Positions 19,418 through 27,129 of a stretch of 64,000 nucleotides of DNA are shown in pieces. The translations under genes were made by a program, and so were the position numbers. A model generated the notes under the pieces. It was not told the DNA's origin. It saw only the letters and a list, made by a program, of their open reading frames with translations, and ran no database searches. This DNA comes from Sinorhizobium medicae (GTDB lineage: Bacteria; Pseudomonadota; Alphaproteobacteria; Rhizobiales; Rhizobiaceae), in assembly GCF_007827695.1 (NCBI RefSeq), contig NZ_VITA01000010.1, positions 1 through 64,000 on the forward strand, written 5' to 3'. The first letter of the stretch is position 1, and every line of letters starts with the position of its first letter.

Positions 19418-20743
19418 TCAGGCAGCTCCGATGGCGAGCTCCGCCGCAAGGCCGCCGCCGTCGCGATTGCGCAAGGTCAAGGAAGCACCGATGACGATCG
19501 CCAGCTGTTGGGCAATGGCAAGACCGAGCCCGGTCCCGCCCGTATCGCGGTTGCGTGATTGCTCCAAGCGAAAGAAGGGCTGCAATACCGCATCCAGCTG
19601 GTCTTCCGGAATGCCGGGACCTCGATCTGACACCTTTATGAGCACAGTGCCGTCGGCGCGGCGCTGAAGTTCAATCTCGGCACTGCCGCCGAACTTCAGC
19701 GCATTGTCGACCAGGTTGGTGAGAATGCGTCTCAAGGCGTGCGGCCTCGTCACGATTGTGCCATCTCCCAATTCCCCCACGGTGACCGCTTTGCCTGTAT
19801 CCTGATAATCATAGGCAAGACTCTGGACGAAGGAGGCGAGATCGATGCGCGATGCTTTTTCGTCCTTGCCGTGGGCGCTGCGCGCATAGGCGACACCTTC
19901 CTTCACGAGACGTTCAACCTCTTCGAGATCCCTGATCAGCTTGTCCCTTTCGATGGAATCGTCCGCCATTTCCGCGCGCAGTTTCATGCGCGTGATCGGT
20001 GTCTGCAGATCGTGCGAAATCGCGGCCAGTATCTGGACCCGCTCCTCCAGATACTGCGCTATCCGATCCCGCATCGCATTGAACGCCGTCGCCGCATAGG
20101 CGACTTCCCTCGGGCCGGTCTCGCTGAGACGCGGCGTCTTGCTGTTCGGGTCGAGCGTGTCGGCGGCCCTAGCGAGGTCGGCAAGAGGACGGGTCGCCTG
20201 GCGCACAGCAAGCCAGCTGCACAGGACCAGGAGGGAAAGCTGAGCGACGAGAACGAAAGGCAACCAGTCGGCAACCGGCATGACCCCTCTTGGCGTCACG
20301 TCGATCGTCAGGGGCTCGCCGTCGCTCAGGCGAAGATGCGCCTGAAGGCGGCGAATGCCGCCGGGAACCGATTCAAGCTCAATGGGGTATTGCGCGCCTA
20401 TCGCAGCCCGAACCTTGTCGGCGACTTCGGCGTCGGCCCGGGTGAGCACCGGATCACCGGGAATGCCCGGCCCCAGAACGAACCGGTATGATCCGCGAGC
20501 GAGCCGGTCCAGCCAGCTGGCGCGTTCGGCCGCGGGGAGCCGGTCGAGGATGGCGATCGACGTCGCAATGTCGGTCTCAAGCGTGTTGAACATCACCGAT
20601 CTGGCGGCAATGTAGCGTTCCGAAAACAGCACAGCAAACGACATCGCATGTGCAATCGTCAGCCCGGCGAGGAGGATGACGAAAAGCCGCGCCCTGAGCG
20701 TGTGCGGCCACAGGTTAACTCCAAGGCCCGTTCGGCGCACCAT
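19418..20743 (-). CDS. Sensor histidine kinase (EnvZ-like)
   Basis: A 441-residue membrane kinase. TM1 is at about 18-40 and TM2 at about 161-181, bounding a periplasmic sensor of about 120 residues. HAMP is at about 182-235, the phospho-acceptor is His244 in ISHDLQTPI, and the ATPase domain has NLVDNALKFGG, DRGPGIP and GGTGLGLAI. Its start shares one base with the stop of the response regulator gene. The signal is not known. Confidence 0.92.
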   Translation of the reverse strand: MVRRTGLGVNLWPHTLRARLFVILLAGLTIAHAMSFAVLFSERYIAARSVMFNTLETDIATSIAILDRLPAAERASWLDRLARGSYRFVLGPGIPGDPVLTRADAEVADKVRAAIGAQYPIELESVPGGIRRLQAHLRLSDGEPLTIDVTPRGVMPVADWLPFVLVAQLSLLVLCSWLAVRQATRPLADLARAADTLDPNSKTPRLSETGPREVAYAATAFNAMRDRIAQYLEERVQILAAISHDLQTPITRMKLRAEMADDSIERDKLIRDLEEVERLVKEGVAYARSAHGKDEKASRIDLASFVQSLAYDYQDTGKAVTVGELGDGTIVTRPHALRRILTNLVDNALKFGGSAEIELQRRADGTVLIKVSDRGPGIPEDQLDAVLQPFFRLEQSRNRDTGGTGLGLAIAQQLAIVIGASLTLRNRDGGGLAAELAIGAA

Positions 20744-21480
20744 CAGCGAGGTTCCACGATCTCGACCGGCATAGAAAGAACGTAACCCTCGCTCCGGACC
20801 GTCTTGATATAGGTCGGCTCGCGGGCATCGTCGCCGAGCCGCTGACGCACCCGGCTCACCAGGAGATCGATGGAGCGGTCGAAGAGTTCGGCCTCGCGCC
20901 CCTGCGTGAGGTTGAGGAGCTGATCGCGGTTGAGGACGCGCTGCGGGTGATCGACGAAGACGCGCAGCAGCCGGTATTCCGCGCCGCTGAGCGCTATTGC
21001 GGTACCGTCTTCGTCGACAAGATGCCGCGCCGTCGTATCAAGCCTCCATTGGCCGAAACGCAACAGCTGACCTGCCTCCGAGACCTGCAGATTTGCAGGC
21101 AGCATGCGCGCGCGCCGCAGGACTGCCTTTATGCGGGCCAGCAGTTCGCGCGCCGAGAATGGTTTGACGAGATAGTCGTCGGCGCCCATTTCCAGCCCGA
21201 TGATGCGATCCATCTCGTCGGAGCGGGCGGTCAGCATGACGATCGGCGTCGCCTTGTGCCGGCCGACACGCAGTTCGCGGCTCAACACGAGGCCGTCATC
21301 GCCCGGCATCATGATGTCGAGCACGATCAGATCGACCGTATTTGCCTCGAGGAACGTCCGCATCTGACGCCCGTCGGCCACGGCGGTCGCCCGCAGGCCG
21401 TTCTTCTTCAGGTAAGCCGATACAAGTTCCCGGATCTCCCGATCGTCATCAACGATCAAGATGTGATCGATATGCTCCAC
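20743..21480 (-). CDS. OmpR-family response regulator
   Basis: A 245-residue regulator with a receiver domain (acidic pocket VDDDRE, phospho-acceptor Asp55 in VLDIMMPGDDG, Lys in DYLVKPFSARELLARI) and a C-terminal winged helix at about 140-235. It is the first gene of a two-gene operon with the kinase. The 216 bases upstream (21481-21696) hold the promoter. The secreted cupin gene precedes it on the same strand. Confidence 0.93.
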   Translation of the reverse strand: MEHIDHILIVDDDREIRELVSAYLKKNGLRATAVADGRQMRTFLEANTVDLIVLDIMMPGDDGLVLSRELRVGRHKATPIVMLTARSDEMDRIIGLEMGADDYLVKPFSARELLARIKAVLRRARMLPANLQVSEAGQLLRFGQWRLDTTARHLVDEDGTAIALSGAEYRLLRVFVDHPQRVLNRDQLLNLTQGREAELFDRSIDLLVSRVRQRLGDDAREPTYIKTVRSEGYVLSMPVEIVEPR

Positions 21481-21696
21481 GCGCGATCTCCAACCCCTGT
21501 GACTGCCATTTTAAATCGAAACGAAAATGCCTTGGTAGCTGTACTCGCCGGATCGTGCACGAGCAAGAACCGGAACGCGGCCGCAAGTCGGCGGTCAACA
21601 GGCCCGGCGCTACCATGCGGCACCGCCGCCGGACCATGTTCGCAATTCAACAGAGCGCGATGTCGAAACTAAAGCCAAGGGGTAAATCTCTGACGC

Positions 21697-22098
21697 TCAC
21701 TCAGCTGGAACCACGAGCGGAGATCCCTTTTCCACGATATAGGTCGCCAGTTCCGACGCCTTACCGCTACCGACATTTCTGGCGACATGAGCCACACCGG
21801 CCGGAATGAACAGGGCCTCGCCGGCGTTTAGCGTGACCGGGGCTCTCCCCTCGAGCTGATATTCCAGCGAGCCTTCCAGCACATAGGCCACCTCTTCGCC
21901 CGGATGGGAGTGCTTGATGGAAACCGCACCGCCGTCGAAGTCGACGCGCACCTGAATTGCCTCTCGCCCGGGCAGGCCGATATCCTGCTGCAGGAGATCG
22001 GTGCGATGCAATCCCGCCTGTTGCGCATTGGCCGCATGCAGCGCTAATCCGCTTCCAACGGCCAGCAGCGCGGCTGCCAAGATCCGAGACGTTTTCAT
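21697..22098 (-). CDS. Secreted cupin-domain protein
   Basis: A 133-residue protein with a Sec signal peptide (MKTSRILAAALLAVGSGLAL, cleavage near ANAQ-Q) and a single cupin barrel. The metal-ligand motif HSHPGEEVAYVLEG is followed by the second motif PAGVAHVARN. The ATG at 22098 lies after AAGGGA. An in-frame GTG six codons upstream is less likely. It lies 216 bases upstream of the two-component genes and may be an envelope target or sensor partner. Confidence 0.85.
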   Translation of the reverse strand: MKTSRILAAALLAVGSGLALHAANAQQAGLHRTDLLQQDIGLPGREAIQVRVDFDGGAVSIKHSHPGEEVAYVLEGSLEYQLEGRAPVTLNAGEALFIPAGVAHVARNVGSGKASELATYIVEKGSPLVVPAE

Positions 22099-22303
22099 TG
22101 AGGTATCCCTTTCCACGATCGGCTGAGGCTCGTCCTCGTTGCCAGTGCGACCATTGAACCGCCGGCATGTATTGGCGATGTGTGCGCTGGATGGGATTTT
22201 TGTAACGGCCTGTGTCAGGGCAGCGTTGGCGCGAGCTGGTCAAGGGGCGTCCATCAAGCCGAATGCACCATGAAGCGCTCGCCCTTTTCGTCCCGACGCG
22301 TGC

Positions 22304-22483
22304 TCAGGTAGGATCGAGTGTTCGCCAAGGGCCTTGCCGGTCCAGAACGGGTGATCCGTGGCACCAGATCGACGAGCGGTTCCATGGGGCCGCTTGCTGG
22401 CGCCAGAGCGGACCGAACCAGAGAAGCAGGAGCGCCGTTCCGAGCGGCAGGGCCGGGATCGCGATGAACAGTGCCGTTTGCAT
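22304..22483 (-). CDS. Possible small membrane protein, 59 aa
   Basis: The frame starts MQTALFIAIPALPLGTALLL and continues through a hydrophobic segment to about residue 26. A polar tail rich in Trp and Pro follows. No strong ribosome-binding site is visible. Support comes from a GGAAC-N17-GGTT promoter on the minus strand at 22548-22573, which points at it with a leader of about 60 bases. The C-terminal half looks less gene-like. Function unknown. Confidence 0.35.
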   Translation of the reverse strand: MQTALFIAIPALPLGTALLLLWFGPLWRQQAAPWNRSSIWCHGSPVLDRQGPWRTLDPT

Positions 22484-22547
22484 AAGCTTAGTCGGTCACG
22501 CGGGGTGACCGCTCCCATAGGCCGTTGCGCGGCCTCTCGGTTGATAC

Positions 22548-22573
22548 AACCAGACCGGCCCCAAGAAAGTTCC
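22548..22573 (-). promoter_or_regulatory. EcfG/RpoE2-type promoter (minus strand)
   Basis: On the minus strand GGAAC (22573-22569), 17 bases, then GGTT (22551-22548). This matches the alphaproteobacterial general stress sigma factor form. It would drive the 59-residue frame. The rest of the 22117-22661 gap shows no other gene. Confidence 0.5.
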
Positions 22574-22613
22574 TTAGACCGGCCTGCGGCCGTCCGTGCT
22601 CCACCGGAACTGC

Positions 22614-22638
22614 GGAACGATGAGCGAGCCCGGAGGTT
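22614..22638 (+). promoter_or_regulatory. EcfG/RpoE2-type promoter of the DUF4142 gene
   Basis: GGAAC at 22614-22618, a 16-base spacer and GGTT at 22635-22638, about 24 bases before the start codon at 22662. Confidence 0.65.
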
Positions 22639-22661
22639 AGAGCGGTTCCGGAGGTGCCCCA

Positions 22662-23165
22662 ATGAGAACAGTCAACATCACCCTTGCAGCAATTATGCTG
22701 TGCTTCGTCTCGATTCAGGCGGTCAGCGCTCAGACAAAGCCAACGGAGCCTCAGGAGTTCGCGCGGAAAATGTCGATGTCGAACCTTTTCGAGCTGAAAT
22801 CGGCGGAACTGGCGCGGCAGCGGGGCGAGGGACGCCAGGTGCTGGAGTTCGCCGAGCGGATGCTCGCTGATCATGCGCGTGCCGGCAAGGAACTGGCCGA
22901 AGCAGCACGGAAGGACGGCGTGGAGCTTTCTCAGTCGCTCGACAAGGCCGGGCAGGAGAGGCTTGCTGCCTTGCAGGCGCTAAACGGCGCGACCTTCGAT
23001 CCGGCTTATCTGTCGTCGCAGGTTACTGCGCATGAGGATGCGCTGGAACTTCTCAAGACCTATGCTGAGCGAGGCGAGGCCGGGGCCCTGAAAACGTTTG
23101 CCGAATCCGCATATCCGACCGTCAGAACGCATTTGCTCCAGGTTCAGTCGATTACATCTCCGTAA
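22662..23165 (+). CDS. DUF4142 periplasmic protein
   Basis: A 167-residue exported protein with a Sec signal peptide (residues 1-23, cleavage near VSAQ). The all-helical ferritin-like DUF4142 domain begins EFARKMSMSNLFELKSAELA and contains FAERMLADHARAGKEL. This family is common in rhizobial stress regulons, and its biochemical role is unknown. A GGAAC-N16-GGTT promoter precedes it. Confidence 0.87.
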   Translation: MRTVNITLAAIMLCFVSIQAVSAQTKPTEPQEFARKMSMSNLFELKSAELARQRGEGRQVLEFAERMLADHARAGKELAEAARKDGVELSQSLDKAGQERLAALQALNGATFDPAYLSSQVTAHEDALELLKTYAERGEAGALKTFAESAYPTVRTHLLQVQSITSP

Positions 23166-23217
23166 CCGGGAAGCTTGCAGGGATGTGACCAAGGCGACGG
23201 CCCACGATCTTGTGCGT

Positions 23218-23913
23218 TCAAGCAATGTTGCGGTCGGTGTTCCCGGCATTCCAGCCGGGGGCGCCTCCCGACGGTCGGACGCGGAGATTGTTCTGAACAT
23301 GTTTCACGCCGGAGACGGCGTCGGCGCAGTTCTCGGCGCGGCGTTTGGCCCACTTCGAATCGACCAACCCGCTCAATTGAACTTCTCCATTTGCGACCGA
23401 GACGGCTATGCCGGAAGCATCGAGCATCCCCTCGTCGCTCAACCGATCACTGACATCTTCCTGAATGCGGGTGTCGGAACGGGTGTAGCCTTTGGGGCCC
23501 TTGCCACGATGCTGGTCCTGCATGCGTCTGCGTTCGGCGTCCTCGTCGCCAAACCAGGACGAGACTTCGTCACTGGCGCGTTCGAGAAAGCCGCGCCCCT
23601 CGATGCCCCTGCCGCCATGGCGATATCGGTGGCCGTAATCGTCGTCGCCGTGGTAGCCCCCGCCGCCGAAGGTATCCGGGCCATAGTCGCGTTCTCCGTT
23701 CCAACGGCTATGGGTTTTTCCTGTGCCGCGAAACGCGCCGGCGCGACCGGGTTCGGCACCTGGGAAATACTCTGAGTTCTCGTCCCCCACGAGCCGCGAA
23801 CCCTCGGCAGGATCGCGACGCCTCTCGTCCTCGTACGAGCGGGCACGCCAGCGCCGATCCGATTCCGGATAGTGTTCATAGACGTCGCGGCTCCAGCTCT
23901 TTTTTCCGGCCAT
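23218..23913 (-). CDS. BON-domain protein with a charged, glycine-rich N-terminal region
   Basis: A 231-residue protein starting MAGKKSWSRDVYEHYPESD after an AAGGAG site, so the start is 23913. Residues 1-145 are low-complexity, rich in Arg, Asp, Gly and Tyr (for example HGDDDYGHRYRHGGRG). The BON domain at about 148-213 (DVSDRLSDEGMLDASGIAVS) is a fold that binds membranes or the cell envelope. No signal peptide is seen. Its promoter at 23949-23973 is of the EcfG type. Likely a stress-induced envelope-associated protein. Confidence 0.83.
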   Translation of the reverse strand: MAGKKSWSRDVYEHYPESDRRWRARSYEDERRRDPAEGSRLVGDENSEYFPGAEPGRAGAFRGTGKTHSRWNGERDYGPDTFGGGGYHGDDDYGHRYRHGGRGIEGRGFLERASDEVSSWFGDEDAERRRMQDQHRGKGPKGYTRSDTRIQEDVSDRLSDEGMLDASGIAVSVANGEVQLSGLVDSKWAKRRAENCADAVSGVKHVQNNLRVRPSGGAPGWNAGNTDRNIA

Positions 23914-23948
23914 GAGGTTCTCCTTTGCTCGGTGGCTGACATCGGTCA

Positions 23949-23973
23949 AACCGGCGAGCAGACGCTCGGTTCC
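23949..23973 (-). promoter_or_regulatory. EcfG/RpoE2-type promoter of the BON gene
   Basis: On the minus strand GGAAC (23973-23969), a 16-base spacer and GGTT (23952-23949), 36 bases before the start codon. It lies back to back with the plus-strand promoter at 24028. Confidence 0.65.
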
Positions 23974-24027
23974 GGTGCAATGCAAGCTTCGCCCAAGACG
24001 AAGGAAAGGTGAGAAACGGGCTCGTCT

Positions 24028-24052
24028 GGAACCTTCGGCGGCCGAGCCGGTT
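24028..24052 (+). promoter_or_regulatory. EcfG/RpoE2-type promoter of the 57-aa gene
   Basis: GGAAC at 24028-24032, a 16-base spacer and GGTT at 24049-24052, 24 bases before the ATG at 24076. Confidence 0.65.
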
Positions 24053-24075
24053 GGCTCTGGCAAGGAGATACGACG

Positions 24076-24249
24076 ATGCTGACGAACTATTTCTGGCTTT
24101 TTGTCACAGGCGGCGGTGCCTTCATCCTCGGTGCTGCCGTCGCCTATGCCATTTTGAGGCAGAGGCCGCTCTCGCGGGCTGAAAGACAAGCGCAAAAGCG
24201 AAAGGTCGAAGAACTTTACGAGCAGTCCCCGGAGAACCGGACCCGCTAA
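24076..24249 (+). CDS. Small single-pass membrane protein, 57 aa
   Basis: The frame MLTNYFWLFVTGGGAFILGA has one transmembrane segment at about 6-28. A basic then acidic cytoplasmic tail follows (LRQRPLSRAERQAQKRK, EELYEQSPENRTR). AAGGAG lies nine bases before the start. Its own EcfG-type promoter at 24028 supports expression under stress. Such short proteins are frequent in rhizobia. I do not know a function. Confidence 0.75.
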   Translation: MLTNYFWLFVTGGGAFILGAAVAYAILRQRPLSRAERQAQKRKVEELYEQSPENRTR

Positions 24250-24294
24250 TCCGACGGCTGTCGGCTCGGCAACGGCCCGCCTGCGTCATTGCAG

Positions 24295-24319
24295 GGAACA
24301 AGGTTCTAAATAGCTCGTT
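24295..24319 (+). promoter_or_regulatory. EcfG/RpoE2-type promoter of the 24369-26315 operon
   Basis: GGAAC at 24295-24299, a 16-base spacer and CGTT at 24316-24319, the best consensus match in the window, 50 bases before the start codon. Confidence 0.7.
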
Positions 24320-24368
24320 TGATTGCGTACACAATAACGATTCCCGTTAATCTTGGGAGGAACCTAAC

Positions 24369-24941
24369 ATGACCAATGACACAACAGGCCGCGGGTCGGG
24401 CGATCCACTGGGCAGGCCTCTGACGGCCGCGCAGGGCATCGAGCGCGTAAGCGGCGTGCAGACCGGCGATATCGGCCGGGATTCGGCAGACCGCAATCTT
24501 CAAAATGCCGTCCGCGAAGATGTCAACGAGTTTAAGCAGTTCGCGGGCGAACAGACTGAGCAGGCAAAGGCAGCCATCAGCCGCGCTGTTGAGGACGAAA
24601 AAAACGTCGCTGCACGCCAGTTGGAAGGCGTTGCGGCAGCCCTCGAGAAGGTCGGAAGCGAACTCGAACAGTCGGATCAGCGGGCCATCGGCCGCTATGC
24701 CAAGCAGATCGGCACGTCGCTCCACGGCTTCGCGCGCAAGGCTGAGGGCCGCAACCTCGGCGAGATCGCCGGGATGGTCGAAGATTTCGGCCGCAAGCAG
24801 CCGCTTGCCTTCCTCGGCATGGCTGCAATCGCAGGACTGGCCGCAAGTCGGTTCCTCACCGCGTCACCTCCGCGCCGGAACGGACAGGATGCTTCGGGAG
24901 GAAACCGTCAAACCAGCGAAAAGGAACCCTATAATGGCTAA
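24369..24941 (+). CDS. Nutrient-deprivation-induced-like protein with CsbD/ElaB-like helices
   Basis: A 190-residue protein. A long amphipathic helical region (about 45-140, for example FAGEQTEQAKAAISRAVEDE) precedes one hydrophobic segment near 145-163 (PLAFLGMAAIAGLAASRFL). A polar tail ends the protein. This layout resembles rhizobial proteins annotated as nutrient-deprivation induced. It is the first gene of a three-gene operon, overlaps the next by eight bases and has an EcfG-type promoter. Confidence 0.75.
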   Translation: MTNDTTGRGSGDPLGRPLTAAQGIERVSGVQTGDIGRDSADRNLQNAVREDVNEFKQFAGEQTEQAKAAISRAVEDEKNVAARQLEGVAAALEKVGSELEQSDQRAIGRYAKQIGTSLHGFARKAEGRNLGEIAGMVEDFGRKQPLAFLGMAAIAGLAASRFLTASPPRRNGQDASGGNRQTSEKEPYNG

Positions 24942-25353
24942 TCATCGGGACGAGCGCCCCCTGTCGGAGCTGATGACCGGCCTGGTGGCGGACATATCCG
25001 GACTTTTCCGGAAGGAAATCGACCTCGCAAAGGCCGAGGCGTCCGAGAATTTGAATCGTGCCGTCGGCAGCTTCGAGACATTGCTCGTGGGCTTGATCTT
25101 TGCCATCGGCGCGGTCGGCGTCCTGCTTAGTGCCGTTGTTCAAGGCTTGGGCGCGTTTCTCGTGGCCCAAGGCATGAGCGAAGCGAATGCCGATGCCTTG
25201 TCGGCGGCGATCGTCGGCGTGGTTGTCGCCTTGCTTGCCTGGATTATGATTTCACGCGGCCTCTCGGCACTCAAGGGAGGCAGCATCAAATTCGACAGGA
25301 CGGCCGCCTCCCTGCAGCGCGACGCCAACGTGGTGAAGGAGAGACTGCAATGA
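24934..25353 (+). CDS. Holin superfamily III-like membrane protein
   Basis: A 139-residue protein of the Actinobacterial Holin-X/superfamily III type. It has a cytosolic N terminus with LMTGLVADISGLFRKEIDLA and two transmembrane helices at about 47-70 and 82-105. A polar C terminus follows. In Proteobacteria these are stress-operon proteins rather than phage holins. AAGGAA precedes the ATG. It overlaps both neighbours, so translation is probably coupled. Confidence 0.82.
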   Translation: MANHRDERPLSELMTGLVADISGLFRKEIDLAKAEASENLNRAVGSFETLLVGLIFAIGAVGVLLSAVVQGLGAFLVAQGMSEANADALSAAIVGVVVALLAWIMISRGLSALKGGSIKFDRTAASLQRDANVVKERLQ

Positions 25354-26315
25354 ACGATTCCGCACATACGCACTCCGCTGCCGAACTGCAGCGCGAGATT
25401 GAGGCCGATCGCCAGCGAATTGAAGAAAAACTCCATGAAATTCAGGAGCGCATGTCGCCGGGAGAGTTGATGGATGAGCTGCTCGAATATGCCAAAACGA
25501 GCGGCGGGTCCGAATATCTCAGCAATCTCGGGGTGGCGCTCAAGTCGAACCCGATCCCGGTTGCCTTGATGGGCGTCAGCCTGGCTTGGCTGATCGCCAA
25601 CCCGGCATCCCGTGCGCCACGACACGAAGAGCAGGACGACGATTATCCGCTTGCACCGGTGAGAGGCTCCGTGAGGCGCGTGGGTCCGGTGGAGTCGAGC
25701 TTCGGCGAAAGGTACAGCCACTTCACGGATGAGAGCGGCAGCCGATTTCGTGCCTTGACCGACGATGCGGGCCGGCGCGCCGGCCATTTCATCGATCCCG
25801 CCGGAAAGGTCTATCGCGGCTTTGCCGACGCGGCGGGCAAGCAGATCGAAGATATACGGGACGAGACGGGCGCCTTGTTCGATGAGGCATCCGGCTGGGC
25901 GTCCAGGACATGGAGACAGGTGAGCGCTGCGGCGGGTCGGATGTCCGCCTCCGTAACAGGAGCCGGCAGATCTTTCGCCGATAGCATGCAAGGTGCCGGG
26001 CGGTCGCTGGAAGAACAGGGTGCGCAGCTGAACGCGGCCATACTCAGGCACTTCCGCGACCAGCCGCTCGTCGGAGGTGCGCTTGCCTTCGCTGCTGGCG
26101 CGGCCATAGGCGCCGCATTGCCCCATAGCGAAGCCGAAGACGCGGCCATGGGCGGCATGGCGGAAGATATGCGGTCAAACATCTCGGCAAGAGCGAATGC
26201 CGGCGTCGCGCAAGCGATGGAAGCCGGGCAGGAAATTCTGGACAAGGCCGGCGAAGCGGTCCTGGAAGCCCATGACGCCGCCAAGGACCGGCTGCAGCGG
26301 CCAGTTCAAGAGTAA
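25350..26315 (+). CDS. DUF3618 protein
   Basis: A 321-residue protein. The DUF3618 region at about 10-75 has LQREIEADRQRIEEKLHEI and a hydrophobic segment near 65-85. A middle region shows repeats of the type DETGALFDEA/DDAGRRAGHFID (about 105-175). A second glycine/alanine-rich hydrophobic patch near 235-255 is followed by a helical tail. It overlaps the holin-like gene by four bases. Probably a membrane-anchored stress protein of unknown mechanism. Confidence 0.8.
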   Translation: MNDSAHTHSAAELQREIEADRQRIEEKLHEIQERMSPGELMDELLEYAKTSGGSEYLSNLGVALKSNPIPVALMGVSLAWLIANPASRAPRHEEQDDDYPLAPVRGSVRRVGPVESSFGERYSHFTDESGSRFRALTDDAGRRAGHFIDPAGKVYRGFADAAGKQIEDIRDETGALFDEASGWASRTWRQVSAAAGRMSASVTGAGRSFADSMQGAGRSLEEQGAQLNAAILRHFRDQPLVGGALAFAAGAAIGAALPHSEAEDAAMGGMAEDMRSNISARANAGVAQAMEAGQEILDKAGEAVLEAHDAAKDRLQRPVQE

Positions 26316-26479
26316 TTGACCGCCCGCCTTGCGGAATCACGATGCGCCGCGGGCCGTCGCGGCGACTTGTGACAAGCACAGGTATGGAGAGAAGGACCCC
26401 CGCCACCCGAGGGATCTCGGGGGGTCTCCAGCGCACGCCTGGCGGAGATTGGCCGCATCCTGACACTGCGGAGGAGCTT

Positions 26480-26504
26480 GGAACAAATACCGCGAACGCC
26501 GGTT
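26480..26504 (+). promoter_or_regulatory. EcfG/RpoE2-type promoter of the 26531 gene
   Basis: GGAAC at 26480-26484, a 16-base spacer and GGTT at 26501-26504, 27 bases before the ATG. Confidence 0.6.
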
Positions 26505-26530
26505 GAGTCGCGGAGCGGAAAGGAGCGATC

Positions 26531-26875
26531 ATGGCGAATCCGGCAAGCAATCCCGCACAGGTGCGTGGCGATATCCAGCATGGGAGAACGGGAGACAAAA
26601 GGCGCGGATTCGACCCCGCTGCGGCGCCACTGGAAACCGACGCCGAGGCTGCGGGAACTCCTCCCGGCGAGGACGCGATCCGAACGGCCCGGGTGGGGCA
26701 AGCGGAAGGGAGGCCGGCCGACACCGCAACCGAGTACAATGATGCGATGCGACCGCTTTCAGCGGCGGAGACCGCCGAGGCGAACAAGCAAAGGCTCGGA
26801 ATGAGCCTGGCGATCATAGGTGGGGCCATCCTGTTGGGCGCCCTTATCTACGCCGGCGGCCTGTTCTCGCCGTGA
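26531..26875 (+). CDS. Small membrane protein, 114 aa
   Basis: A polar, disordered N-terminal 85 residues (many Gly, Ala, Asp, Arg) lead to one transmembrane helix near 91-110 (LAIIGGAILLGALIYAGGLF) at the very C terminus, so it is tail-anchored. AAGGAG precedes the start. An EcfG-type promoter lies just upstream. It is followed 56 bases later by a second small gene. Function unknown. Confidence 0.72.
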   Translation: MANPASNPAQVRGDIQHGRTGDKRRGFDPAAAPLETDAEAAGTPPGEDAIRTARVGQAEGRPADTATEYNDAMRPLSAAETAEANKQRLGMSLAIIGGAILLGALIYAGGLFSP

Positions 26876-26931
26876 ATGCGTGTTCAGCAGCCGACCGAGT
26901 TCTCGAACTAGCGAATCGAAGGAGCCTCCAG

Positions 26932-27123
26932 ATGCCCGAACGTCGACGCCCACCGAAAGATCCTTTATCGGAATTGGCCGCCAGGGAGGAAGCCTTGTAT
27001 TTACGGCGCTCATCGACGCGCTTTCTCGAATGCGCGATTCATCTCTGCGTTACGCATATGACGCTTCAGGAGGTGGCCGACCTGCTCGAGAAGGAAGCGG
27101 CCCAGCTTCGCCGCTTCGGATAA
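26932..27123 (+). CDS. Hypothetical protein, 63 aa
   Basis: The start MPERRRPPKDPLSELAAREE at 26932 lies seven bases after GGAG. A GTG at 26872 overlapping the previous stop would give 83 residues and is an alternative. The C-terminal half (THMTLQEVADLLEKEAAQLR) looks like a helix-turn-helix or a short coiled helix pair. Probably co-transcribed with the preceding small membrane protein gene. I do not recognise the family. Confidence 0.6.
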   Translation: MPERRRPPKDPLSELAAREEALYLRRSSTRFLECAIHLCVTHMTLQEVADLLEKEAAQLRRFG

Positions 27124-27129
27124 GGCCGG

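Noticed and set aside
22358-22870. 170-codon plus-strand frame before and across the DUF4142 gene
   Set aside because: Arg/Pro-rich composition typical of a shadow frame. It conflicts with the DUF4142 gene and its promoter.
24934-25353. Phage holin and prophage remnant
   Set aside because: Only the holin-type fold is shared. No lysin, integrase or structural phage gene is nearby and the operon has a stress promoter.
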